DNA of 64,000 nucleotides from Glebionis coronaria (Eukaryota > Streptophyta > Magnoliopsida > Asterales > Asteraceae), in contig CM046874.1 in assembly GCA_025667525.1 (NCBI GenBank), positions 663,294,963 to 663,358,962 on the forward strand, in the 5' to 3' direction. The notes under the pieces were generated by a model, which made no database searches, had not been told where the DNA came from, and worked only from the letters and a program-made list of their open reading frames with translations. Each line of letters begins with the position of its first letter. Positions within the stretch are counted from its first letter, which is position 1. This document shows positions 1 through 11,500 of this stretch, piece by piece. The position numbers and the translations under genes are program-made.

Positions 1-736
1 TTTAACAGTGTGAGTATAAGATTTAAACATAAAAGGCACGATGGATAAAATAAAATTCACTTTATATTCATCAACAAGAAATTCTTACAATACTTTTAAA
101 GAAAGAAATTACAAATTTAAATCTAAAACTAATTCAACATTATAACATTGAAAAATATAAATGGGATAAAGATTACAAGTAATTTTGGGGGGTTTTTATA
201 GCCATCCCAAGGCTGTTGAGAGGAAGAATATCCGAATCTCAATAGCATATTCCATCTTCATATTGGCCTTTAGATCTTTTCTCTCTCATGGTTGTTTTGA
301 TTGGAGGGTTGATAAGACACAACTAGCACACGGATTGCCAATGTGGCATCCGTTTGTGCTAGTTGTGTTTAATGGATGATGAGGTGTCCACTTTTGATAG
401 GCTGATTGAGGAGGGTGAGGTGTTTCATCCAGTAGTTTATTTCCACGTAGCCTAGCCTCTTCCACTCTTATCTTCCGAAAAATTGGGGGATTATTTATAA
501 ACCCGTGTGAATCAACCGTGTGAACAAAAGCCCCAATTAATATTGACTATTTAGTAGATTAGGGTTTGTGAACAGCATATTATGTAACTGGTTTTGGGGG
601 GGTGAAAAGAAGGAAGATGCAACATAGATTGTAACGATAGGTTTTTTATTATTGTGAGAAAGTGAGGAATAAAAAACGTGTGGGAGTAAATGAAGTTTGA
701 CTAACTTAACTTCACAAATCGTTTATTTATTCTTCC
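1..736. other. non-coding intergenic segment, no gene recognised
   Basis: No open frame here resembles a known protein. The short open frames on both strands lack composition or motifs typical of genes. Apart from the inverted repeat at 317-368 I see only AT-rich single-copy-looking DNA. It may be the flank or UTR of a gene outside the window. Confidence 0.4.
317..368. repeat. near-perfect inverted repeat (hairpin)
   Basis: The left arm begins ACACAACTAGCACA and the right arm ends TGTGCTAGTTGTGT. The arms pair over about 23 bp with small bulges around a loop of about 5 nt (AATGT). No flanking target duplication is obvious. It could be a very small foldback element or a structured RNA segment; I cannot tell which. 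Confidence 0.6.
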
Positions 737-990
737 AAACCCTAAGGCCCATTCGTTTCATAACAGCCAAATATATGGGCTTTTGGCCCATTGACATTTC
801 ATGCCTAATTGATATTGGGCTTTTAAACTCTTCATCCGTTTGTATAACTTGGGCCATAGATGGGCTTGTAATCCGAATTACACAAGTTTATTTCCTCAAA
901 TGGGCTTTTGGGCCCATATACCCAATTGTGGGACCCACAAGCCCAATAACTCCATATAAAATTAAATCCGCTAAGGACGAGCTCGATTTT
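737..990. promoter_or_regulatory. telo-box and site II (GGCCCA/TGGGCC) cluster
   Basis: AAACCCTAA (737-745) is followed directly by GGCCCA (746-751). Over the next 240 bp there are many TGGGCTTTTGG, GGGCCCA and AAGCCCAA copies. In plants the telo-box plus site II pair is typical of promoters of ribosomal-protein and other growth-related genes, bound by TCP factors. No gene is evident on either side in the window, so this may be a promoter whose gene was displaced, or composition alone. Confidence 0.35.
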
Positions 991-1153
991 GGCTTCTTCA
1001 ATCTTTTTCTTCAAACTCGTGCCGGTTTTTGCCGATTTTCGCGAACTTGGTACCTAGACACATTAAAACAAGAAACAAACATATACAAGGCAAATTTCAT
1101 ACATTAAATGCATTATTTCATTGTTTTAAGATACAATTGATATGAGTAATTAA

Positions 1154-1411
1154 GAGCATCTACAATGGTAGAGGTCTAAAAATTAATAGAATCATTAATT
1201 TGTAAAGCTTTTTTCTTTATAAACCTTCTTCCACTATGTATAAACCTTTTTAAGTTTATAAATTTTCAAAATTTACACATGCATTAAATTTTAAAGAGGT
1301 CTAAGATTATGGACCTCTTCATTATAAACCTATTTATAAACCTAGCTTCCCTATAGTTTAGACCTCTTCATTATTTTATAAACTTTTCTTAAACTACCAT
1401 AGTGGATGCCC
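1154..1411. mobile_element. PIF/Harbinger (Tourist-like) MITE, 258 bp
   Basis: The left end GAGCATCTACAATGGTAG matches, with 3 mismatches, the reverse complement of the right end (CTACCATAGTGGATGCCC). TAA flanks both sides (1151-1153 and 1412-1414), the 3-bp target duplication expected for PIF/Harbinger. The interior is AT-rich and non-coding, with repeated 'taaacct' and 'gacctcttc' motifs. It is a non-autonomous element. Confidence 0.8.
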
Positions 1412-1414
1412 TAA

Positions 1415-1938
1415 GCTCATATCAACACTCTTACAAATTAATAAACACCACTTAAAAAGATTGTAACAACACATTTAAAGCATTCACCTAACCTAACATC
1501 CATCATATATATATAAACTAACATAAAAACATAGTCATACATTCGCTACCCTTTTCTTTTTTCTCATGGTTCCAACCATTCAGCTTATCACCGCCACCAT
1601 CTTATTGCACCACCACCATCACCTTAAGAGCAAGGGATTGGTGGAGAGGCAACCCATCTCAACTTTGTCCCCACAGCTTCCGCATGAACGTCATATTATC
1701 ACAAAGCCACAAACCAAAACGCCCCCTTGTAGTGAAGAGCCAACCCCTCTCCACTTTGACCCCACCACTATTTTTATTTTATTTTTTATTTCCACACAAA
1801 TTTAAACATTTCGTCCAAATAAAAATAACAAATACTTAAATGAAAATACAAATACATAATTTAAAATAGGATACGAAAACAAAATTACGAAAATTTAAAA
1901 CATACAACAATAAAAATAAAATATTGATTTTCTCCATA
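1415..1938. other. AT-rich non-coding, probable 3' part of a PIF/Harbinger element
   Basis: This lies downstream, on the minus strand, of the decayed PIF/Harbinger ORF1. It has two GC-richer patches (1626-1690 and 1718-1772) containing 'gtggagagg' and its complement 'cctctccac', which could be parts of an element terminus. I could not find a matching terminal repeat on the far side of ORF1. Confidence 0.3.
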
Positions 1939-3102
1939 TTATTTGGCCATTATTTTTGCTTGTTGTCGACGCACAAACGACCTCTTTGGTTCTGGCATTG
2001 CCTCGGCATCAACCGCGAGAAACGCGAAGTCGACCAACTGCATTTGCCTCTCCTCCTTAGCCTTTTTGGCATCGTACGCAGATTTAGCGAAGATCATTTT
2101 TTGATGCATTGCATCGGTTAGTATATCCTTCACTAACCCCGAGGATCCTCCGTCGGTACTCTCAGTTTTCTCAGATTTTGTCTTCTTGGCGGGTCGAGCT
2201 TTTCCCATTGGTCGAGGACGAGCATAGGGACCGAATACTTTCCTATGATCATCCACATGAACGCTTACCGCCCCGGCCCATTTGGGTGTTGTCTGACGAT
2301 CTTCCACCCGTACACGTAAGCAAATAGTTTTTCGTTAAACGCGAAACGATATTCCTCCTTCGCAGCTTCCAAAACATCGTCATCATTCATACCACTCTTA
2401 CGATTTACTCCTTGGTATATCCCTTAAAACTTTTGAGATCCGGGATGCATCTGACTCCATTTCCCCGTAATCATGTTCTTTGTACGATGCACCTCAGTTG
2501 TAGCCTCGTTGAAATCTCTAAGAATCTTACCCCAAAAACAATAATGGTTTTGATCATTTCCAAGTTCGGCGTTCTTCGATACACCAACCTAGCATTTCGC
2601 CAATAGTTTCTCTTCCTCATGAGTCCAACGTGACGGAGCCTTAAACGGAGCTTCCACAAATTCTACTCCATCATCTTCGTCTGTAGCCAAAACAACGACT
2701 TATGATTTCTTTGTTGATTTTTTTTGTGTGTGCATTTTCTGGATGGTGATCGTGACACTGGAACTTTGAATTGGGTTTCGAGCACTTGTTGTTGACTTTG
2801 GAAATTTTAAAATTTGTTAAATTGTGCGTTTTGAAACGCGAGTTGTTGTTGTTGGTAAATTTGTTTAGGTGTCATTTGGGGGAAACAATTTTGAGTAAAA
2901 GTAGGGTACAAGAATTGGGAGCCGGATGGAAATTGAGAATAAGATGGAAATTGGAAATAAGATGAAAATTGAGAAGAAGATGATATGAAGTTTTGCGACG
3001 ATGGCGTCAAGGGGTTTGAGGATGATGAAGGATTCAGGTTGCTTGTGTTGAGAAGCCCGGTGAAATTAAGATGTGAGAGATGGTCATTTGGGAAGTTTGA
3101 CA
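1939..3102 (-). pseudogene. PIF/Harbinger ORF1 (Myb/SANT-like DNA-binding protein), broken
   Basis: The start is the ATG at 3102 (MSNFPNDHLSHLNF), opening an N-terminal region rich in Ser, Asn, Pro and Phe that ends in a Gln cluster. A Myb/SANT-like domain follows near 2471-2660, with the helix-1 signature RWTHEEEKLLAKCW and a downstream TGKW. The C-terminal part (2307-1939) is Lys/Arg-rich, with a predicted helix like the NAM-associated C-terminal domain. This order fits the ORF1 partner of PIF/Harbinger transposases, often misannotated in Asteraceae as 'glutathione S-transferase T3-like'. The frame is broken by a stop near 2807 and by frameshifts near 2700, 2470 and 2310. No DDE transposase partner (ORF2) is visible nearby. 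The family assignment is from recalled sequence patterns. Confidence 0.65.
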
Positions 3103-3573
3103 TTTTTTTATTGTTGCTAGATAGAGAGATTAGAAGGAATTGTGCGTTAAAAGTGTTAAAATGGGGGATATATATAATAGTAAATGTTTTAAAAAAGTTT
3201 CTTTTCAAACTTTTCGACCGTTGGCAACGGTTACTTTTTTTCTCTCCCCTTTTTGCTCGTTCGCCGTCTGGGCTACGAGAGCTCGGTAAAGAAGGGGGTG
3301 GGTGTAGCGGCGAGGCCCGGCGAGCCAGCCACCTCACCCCGAAAAAAAATCTGCTCCGCCATACCCTCTTCAATAATAGCTTCCACTATCGGCACCAATG
3401 GTTTTTGATAAATTTGGTGGTGTTTGAGTTTGGGTGGTTTCTTTCATGTTTATGCGATCTCTATGGTGTTTTTCTTGTTTGGTTGTGTTGGTCTGGTTTA
3501 GGATTTTTTTACATGTTAACATATAAAATAAATAACATGCAATTACATATATCATTATCAACAAGACATACAT
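3103..3573. other. upstream flank of the PIF/Harbinger ORF1
   Basis: The interval includes an unusually GC-rich patch (about 3255-3360) containing 'gaggcccggcgagcc'. This contrasts with the AT-rich surroundings and may be the terminal or promoter part of the ORF1-bearing element. No coding sequence is recognised. Confidence 0.3.
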
Positions 3574-4335
3574 CGCTACACCAAAAATCATTTCTAGTGG
3601 CCAAAATCTCTAGCGACTACAAAAGTGGTCGTTAGAGGTTCACTAAACGACAAAACTTTCAAGTTTCGTAACTCATATTTGACCAAAACTTCCAACTACC
3701 ACAATTAAGATCTGTAACGAGCACATGTGATCGCTAGATGTTCACTAGACGACCATCACTAGATAGCAAAAATTCAAACTTTGACATAAACCTTTAGTGG
3801 CCACTTGTGGTCACTATAGGTTAGACGACTAACTATACGAATGTGTTCGCTAAAATTTATACGCCCAAATATAAAATATTCTGAGAATAAAATTATACTC
3901 TCCTATTGCGGGAATTTTTGGCGACAAACTTTTAGTGACCACACATGGTTACTAAAGTGGTCGTTAAAGAAAAACTATTTTTTTTTAAATATCCAACATA
4001 ATCTTTATAAGTTAACTAACGCTAAAACTTGTAACGTTTTGTCACTACAAGAAAAATGTGAATTGACAGAAGAAAGTTTTGGCTCTACAAGAAATTTTGC
4101 TGAGGAAAAGGGTGTCCTCGACAAAAGTTATTAAATGGTGTTTCAAACCATAGTGTCATTACCACTTGTTATATAAATCGAATGGTATTTCAAACCATAA
4201 AGTCATGACACTTGTCATTTTTGAACTTTCTAGGTGGTTTAGATGATGCTTTCGAAACCGCTATCAAATTTTGTTATGCCATAAAAATTGAGCTAAATTA
4301 GTTTAATGTTGGTGCACTACACTTTTTTTGTAGCG
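3574..4335. mobile_element. CACTA-like non-autonomous remnants, probably two
   Basis: The left edge reads CGCTACACCAAAAATCA, one base off a CACTA-type terminus. A second canonical start, CACTACAAGAAAAATG, lies inside at 4043. The right edge reads TTTTTTTGTAGCG, the complement of the same terminus with one change. Subterminal motifs of the type AGTGGTCGYTA and CTAGACGACC recur in both orientations between 3590 and 3970, as in CACTA subterminal regions. I see no matching 3-bp target duplication, so the boundaries are approximate. No transposase is encoded. Confidence 0.45.
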
Positions 4336-5421
4336 ATGGTATTCTGCCTTTATGGCCAACTAATACACTAGGTTTGAACCCACCGTCAGACAAAACAAAA
4401 CGAGGTAAAACCCTCTCTTTTCATGAGGTTGGTGTGGCCACTACAAAGTTGTTTGCACCCAGGAGGAATTATACTTGGGACCTCACCTGTTTTAGAGTGA
4501 TAGTCGTAACTCTTTTGCACTACGGCGTGTTATGTTAAAACAACAAATGAGTAAAGTATTCAAACTACACTACAAACCGATAAAAATTTAAACACTAATA
4601 CATACGAATTACATTTTAACTACTAAATTGCTTCGGCAAAATGACAAACTACTAGAAACATAATTTTTCCATGTCATCATAAATCTCATCAAGTAGTGTC
4701 GTTGAATCAAGTGTGTGGTTCTTGAGATGCGTATACATTTGATGTCTAATGTTTTCTCGGGCACCTTTATCTTTCCAATCAATAACTTATAGTTTGAGCA
4801 CTTTTCATTTCTTGAAGGTCCGGGATAACTTGGAGGTGTTGAAGGCCCTGGAAAATAAATTGGAGTTGTTGAAGCCCTGAAGAATAACTTGGATTCGTTG
4901 AAGCTCCAAAAGAACTGACCACTAGACAGACTTGTTCCTCTTTCCATTAAAAAAATTCCATTCACAGTCGGTTTTCTAAGCCTGTTAAAGTGTAAAGAAA
5001 ATCATTTTTAACAACTAACCAAATTATTTATATATTACATAAGTAAATAAAAACATGTAATTGTCAATCTTTGATAAAGGACATGCATAGTATAGTTTAC
5101 CACAATTGTGAGGTTGATGCGATTCTCGCAGAACAACATCTTCATCTCCAGAGGACACATAAAATCTTCATGTGGCATCATCTTCATAGTATCAATGTGT
5201 ATGTTGGAGGTTGTGGTGCTAAGATTGTGTGTGATCTAGTGATGGTTGTAAGCATAATGTATGCTTTTGTAAAAAAGAGAGCTTTTGGCGAGAACTCTTG
5301 GTGCCAATATTATGAGGGTAAGAGGTAATCAGCTTTTGGCGACAAATTTGAAAGGATAAGATTTAACCAAGTTCTGGTGTCCATAAAGTGGAGGGAAATT
5401 TTGTTGTCAATTTTGTTGTAA
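4336..5421. other. no gene recognised
   Basis: The interval includes a stretch (4370-4520) resembling the tail of a degenerate dispersed repeat. Two open frames, 4609-4965 (minus, 118 codons) and 5071-5328 (plus, 85 codons), have no recognisable domain. I do not call them genes. Confidence 0.3.
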
Positions 5422-5674
5422 AACGATATTATCTCGGCTCATTAGTTAAACATGTATCGTATAATGATACCATTTCCACTCATCCATTTAACATGTATCG
5501 CATAACAATAGCATTTACAATCATCCGTTTAACATGTATAATGTAACGATGCCATCACCATTCATCTGTTTATCATATTTAGCATAACGATATCATATTG
5601 ACTCGTTTGTTTAAAATATCATGCATAATGATACCATCTTGTTTATAACCATATCATATCAACTCCTTTGTATA
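5422..5674. repeat. 41-bp minisatellite, block 1
   Basis: About five to six diverged tandem copies of a unit close to 41 bp, with core TCATCCGTTTAACATGTAT followed by a CATAACGATACCATC-like part. Three consecutive units (about 5477-5600) measure 41 bp each. The array stops at the target duplication GTATA of the Tekay-like retrotransposon and continues beyond it at 16892. Confidence 0.75.
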
Positions 5675-8563
5675 TGTAAGACCCGTGAAAGTGCCGTATG
5701 ATGCTAAGTTATTGTCTCAAGAGCTGTTCAGTATGAGCATCTCTCTTAAGTTGTGGCTCACTTGTGAATGTGATATCCCGAGCCCAACGTCATTTATTTA
5801 ATCCTATTTTACGTATATTTTTGAAATTTTTAAGAATTTTTATCGTGGATTTATTTGACGGTTTAAGTTGAAACCAACGTTTACGGTCGTAATTTAACGT
5901 TTGACGATTTAAGAAGAACCGATAACGACTACGATACCGACGGATGCCCAAAACTTACATTTTATTATCGATTGATCGATATTTGAGTTTTTCGAGATTT
6001 TATTTTTATTACGTGTTAAGTCGAGTCGGAACCATATGATTATTCGTTTTGTGTGCGTTTGAACCATTTAAAAGTGTTTTGGAGTGTTCGGGATGATCCC
6101 CGACTCCCGTAAAATTTTCCAAAATGACTAGTGAGTCATTCCCGCAAACATTTGAGGTCGTTTTTAAACAAGGCCAAAATATAGCTAAGTTGTCAATTTT
6201 GGTCCCTCCATTTTTACAAAAGGGAACTTAGATACACACACAAATCATTTCCACCTCAAATTTTTCACACACTCTCTCCCTTTTCTCTCCTACCCCACGG
6301 CCACCCATCACCACCCTAGAACCACCATCAAAAATTATTTTCTTGCAAATCTAATCAATGTCCCATGTTTCTAACATCATTATAAGTAAATCCCACCACA
6401 AAAATCAAACATGCAACAACATTTTTTTTAGATCTAATTTTTGAAATATTTTGATAAAAACTATGTTTTGATCTAATTAATTTCGTGGGTTTGTGTTTAA
6501 ATGTGTTTATGAGTAAAGATAATTAATAAAACAAGATGGGGATTATGTATTTGGTGTTCCACAGCCCCAAAACCCACGAATTTGTGGGGGGTTTGGGTGT
6601 TCTTGGTGGTTTTGATCCATTTAATCAATGTAAGGTTCTATTGTTATTGTTAATATTATTTTAATTGTTTTCATTTGAGTGCATGCATTTGTTTATAATT
6701 TTTAGTAAAGTCATATTGATCATACAAGTGGTTAGGAGTTTAAGGATTGTTATAGATGATAAATATAGGTTAATTGATGTATTGACGAAGTGGGAAATGG
6801 GTCAAAACAAGTGTTGGAATGATTTTGAAGAAGTGATTTTAGAACAGATTGTTTAAGGGTATTTTTCGTGGGTTTAAGTCTAAGTCCAGGTTGAGAAGAT
6901 AGGATATTGTTGTAGAGCTTCTTTTTAGCTTCGATTCGGTATAAGGTAGAGCTTCTAACTCAAAACGAGTCAAAAGTTATGATATTTTGAAAGTTCGTGT
7001 ACCGGGAGATGAGAACCAACACAATCCGAATTTGTGTTTGGTTTTGGGTCAAATCCCGGGGACCATAGGTATAGTTTGGTAAAAGGTCAAAGGTTGATTT
7101 TTGGTCCCAAACCTGTGTATTTGAGTCTATTATTAGACTTAGGTGTCGAGAGGTCAATGGTATATTTTAAATGGGTCAAATGAGTCCGACTTCGTCAAAG
7201 TGCAATTTCAGTCCGAAAAATGTAGGTTTAGTAATGTGTTGAGTAACGGGTCGTAAAAGCGAAAACTTTTAATGGGATTAAAAATGGGTTTTCTACAGGT
7301 CTTAAGGTATTTTTGAGAATTTTCTTAATTTTTATAACAAGGGTTAAGTCTAGTAAAACAGTCCATACTTTTGGTAAGTATCGGCAAAATCGTAAAATGG
7401 ATAGTAACTTTAATTACGTAGGTAAATGGTATAAGCCTAGTAACAACTACTTGTTTGACTTAGGCGTGAGTTTTCATAAGCATTGAGTGTGTTTGCATTT
7501 GCGTGTGCTTAGTACAATAATGTACGCGGAGTATTGATTTGGTTTACGTACCTTGATTTTTAGGTCAAGTGTTTGATTTTCCCGGGCATCCACGTCGTCG
7601 GTGACATTTCTCGTTACGTCTTCGCTAGAACTACTACTACTACGCAAGGTGAGTCTATAGCCTCGCTCTTTACTTATTTCAAATGTTTTTAACCCGCGAG
7701 GGGGATGCATGCTATTTAAACGATAACGAACATAAGTCATGAATGATTGTTGGACCCGAATGTTGCCTCGAAATTGTGTTGAGTACCTAGTTGCAAAAGG
7801 TCCTAATTTCATGAACTATTAACTATTGTCTTGCCCTTGTGTGGGTTGGAAATAGCCGCTTATACAATTTGTAGTACTACGGGGCTAACGACCCAATGCT
7901 AGCCGAGAAGCTGTACGTTGAGTAAGTTCTGGGGTAGATTATCTTGTATGAGAGATAAGGTATAATTGCAACTAATGCCTTAGTAGGGGCACTGGTTTCA
8001 TCTGAATCACGCCGGTAATTATTACGCGGGTGGTTGAGTTAACGGTTTAGTGTCATGAGCTTAAACACAATTGTCATATCCTTGAATAATAGATTGTATG
8101 GCCACAATGCTATTGAATGATCATGATTGGTTTTTAACACTTATGTTCAACTGATGTTTTGATAAACCTATAGATTCGCTCAACCTTTGTGTTGACGATT
8201 TTAAGCATGTGTTTCAGGAAATCAAGGTTGATAGCAGTGGAGCATGCGAGGATGGAAGTTGTTGTGGCTTGGCGGTCTACTTTGTTTTTCCTCCCTTTTA
8301 GCACTTAAATACTTTATATTATGTCATGTGAACGAAAATTGTATTTTTGGGTTGAGATTCAGTGGGGACCTAACGCAAACTCTGTTTTATATTATTTTTG
8401 GGGTTTGGAAAACAGTAGACTTTGTTGTTTTAAACAATCTTTAATTTATGTTTAAATTTCTACGTCTCTTTGAGTCGTTCGAAATAGCTTGTGTGTGATG
8501 ATAACTATATAGCACCCAAATGTTGTAGTTCTGCTGCGCATAGCATTTGGTGGGGGTGTTATA
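5675..8563 (+). repeat. 5' LTR of the Tekay-like element
   Basis: The same 2889-bp sequence recurs at 14003. The LTR starts TGTAAGACCC and ends TGTTATA. It contains a pyrimidine-rich tract near 6260-6310 ('ctctctcccttttctctcc') that could lie near a transcription start. Open frames inside it (for example 7474-7812 minus) recur in the other LTR and show no protein similarity; I treat them as chance. Confidence 0.92.
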
Positions 8564-8580
8564 GATTGGTAATCAGAGCC
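8564..8580 (+). other. primer-binding site (initiator Met-tRNA type)
   Basis: GATTGGTAATCAGAGCC lies directly after the 5' LTR. It matches the usual plant primer site TGGTATCAGAGCC except for one extra A, an insertion that may weaken priming. Confidence 0.8.
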
Positions 8581-11500
8581 ATAAGTTATAGAGAACTAGG
8601 TCATTTTGAAAAATCCTAAACTATAACTTTTGGTGTCGTAAGAAATTGTCCAAGCACACAACTATCCTGCATGGCTCCGGTAAGATTTCTTTAGCATTGC
8701 TTTATATTTTAGATGTATCCCTCAAATTGGCATGAATTCCCTAGTATTTAGTAAGTAAATACTTTGATATATATTTAGATATATTGTTTTGTACGTTGAG
8801 TACTTATCATCGTAATTTGCAAATTCCTGTAAAGATTATCGTATATGTTGCATGTAATTGGCATAACGGGCTACATTGCATTACATGGCAACACCGCGTT
8901 GTAATCCTACGTGTATGTAGGAATGGTTGTATGTATAAGTATGTATATACTATGGTATTTAAAGGCATTGCATGTGAAGCAATGGTCCTTGGGAAATTAT
9001 CGTACATTAAAATGCGGTTTTGTTGAGAATTCGGCCTTACCGCTAATTATCAATCTTGATAATTAATTTATTGTTCGGATAACCAAATATGAACCTCGTT
9101 TGATACTCTAGATACATAAATAACGCTTCGTAACATATTGTATATTGACTAGATTGATCTCGATTGTCGTTATCGCACCGTAATGTGTCATTGTGGACAT
9201 TTCCTTTTGAAACGTAATTTACTTACGTATTACTTTATTTTCTTTATTCCTTATGGGTTTGATATGATAGTTGGCGTAACTATAATATAGACGAAGTATA
9301 ATCAACGATGCGTACATCGTAGCGACGAATCACATTTGTGTGTGTTATAAAACGTGGTTGAGGCGTGTTGCCATTTAATCCTTGTTTACTATTCTACTTG
9401 AATTTTAAAGATGTGTTTTGAAATAGACTAGCGCCGTGATCCATCGCGATAACTTGGAATTTGGTTGATTTGCATTAATTTTGTGGTGTACGATTTCGAG
9501 ACTCATCCGAGGTCGATAACAACATTTAGTTGACATACGTATTCTCGTTCCATTTCTTTCATTTTGTTTTGTTGTTTCATTATTTTGAAGTTAATATTTT
9601 ACATGACGAGGTCCGGCATTTGTGTGAGTTAAGTACGCACTAAACTTTGTTGATTAAATGGTTTAAACATAAAGTGTTTTACATATTTAATACTTGGCGG
9701 ATGAAACTTTTGGATAAAAATGATTTATGATGTGTTTTGTAACCAATAAAATATGTGTAGAGTGTAAATGGACAAAGTGAAAATATTTTTTTTTCTTTCC
9801 TTCAACCTTGGTTGGTATATCATAATAAGTAATTTGTACTACTCGTAAAATCCTTGTTTTTATATATTAATAATTTGATACTAAAAGATTGTGACGGACT
9901 TGTTAAGAATTTGTTTAATTTAATTTGAAAAAGGAGTTTAAAATAAAATTTACGATATGACTGTCGAGTATATATAACTTGGATTTAATATAAATTAATG
10001 TTAGGTCATTAAACTTTTGGCGTATCTTGTAATATAAAACACGAGTAGAAGAATTGGTCATGTATTTTGGAGCTAGAGACTTTGTAAAAATTAGTTTTAT
10101 TTTAAACATAATGTCATGTTATATGCATTGGTATAAACTAGAACTCGTCACTTGTTGTAGTGAATAAACTGGGATAAAATCGGAATATACACTTTAAGTG
10201 AGAAATTATAATGCTTGAAATAAATTTTTAAACATTGATGGAACGTCATTGGAAATCATTTGTTTATTTAATTGTCGTTATAGAGAATCACTATGCAAAA
10301 TTCGATGATGCTTGTTTAAAATCCTTTGATAATAGGCTAAGGATTAAAAGTTGAATTTTCTACATTTTAGAATTATTGAAATAAGCATTTTGATTATTTA
10401 TTATTATTATTGAGATTCAGGTGTCGGCTAAAATCAGTAATTTACCTGAGATAATACTACGTGAAACTTCTTTAGCATTTGAGTCGAATTACGCGAATAT
10501 GATTTAACAAAACAGTTTTAAGGAAAACGTGTGCATAATAAAAAGTCAAGGTTGATTTTAAGAGTTAATTGGACTAGTTTGAGTTGTGTTGGATACGTGT
10601 ATATATGTGATAATATAAGTCGTAATAATAATAACGTGAAACTTTGAAAATTCTTACTATGTACGTTTTTGGTACTTAAAATATGAAGATTAATGAGATT
10701 TTGACGCAAGTATCGAGATTTTCAAAACTAATGATTTGTCAATTATGATAACCGAGTCACCGCATCTACTAATGTTAAAAATTTCCGAGAGACTGAAATT
10801 TTTCCAGAAATGAAAACTTCGTAAAGATTGAAAAATGAAAGGTATAATGATGTAACATAAATTAAAAATGTGTAAATATTCGGTTTTACAAGGTACTTGG
10901 TGACACTAATTAGCAAATGAAAATGGAGCACCCAACACACGAATATTTATATTATTTTCTTAAGATGTATATGTAATGTTTTGAGTCACAATGGTTTGAT
11001 CGTCCGACATCACTTCTCTGATTTTGTAAGTCTATATCTAAGCTTGAGTAGTCATGTGATTGTTTATTTTAATATTGTCTATGGTATGAAACCATTATTA
11101 TTATATTTATTTTAAAACTACTATTTCGCTGGTACTTGATGATGAGGGTATGTCACCCGGTGTATCTTTGTCATGTTCATGGACGCCGTAACTTTTCTTC
11201 TTTCGGTTAAGGGAACCTACAATTCCGTAATTAGTTGAATGACGCTATAAGTCTTCATTAAATTGGTTATTTATTTATATTGAACAAAAGCGAGGAGGCG
11301 AAACCGCTTTACCAAATTGTAGAGGTGAAAGAACTCGATCTTCCTGGTGAAATTGTTTCCATTTAACCAAGTGATTATTCCTCTCTCTCCCTGTTTGCCC
11401 TTGGTGGAATGTGTGTGCAACTCGAGACGATGGGAATTATGAGCGTTGTTTTATTTTTTGAGGCTTGTGTTGATATTCAAAATTTTACTCCATGTATTCG

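Noticed and set aside
7474..7812. 112-codon minus-strand open frame, also present at 15802-16140
   Set aside because: It lies inside both LTRs; duplication reflects the LTR pair, and the sequence has no domain.
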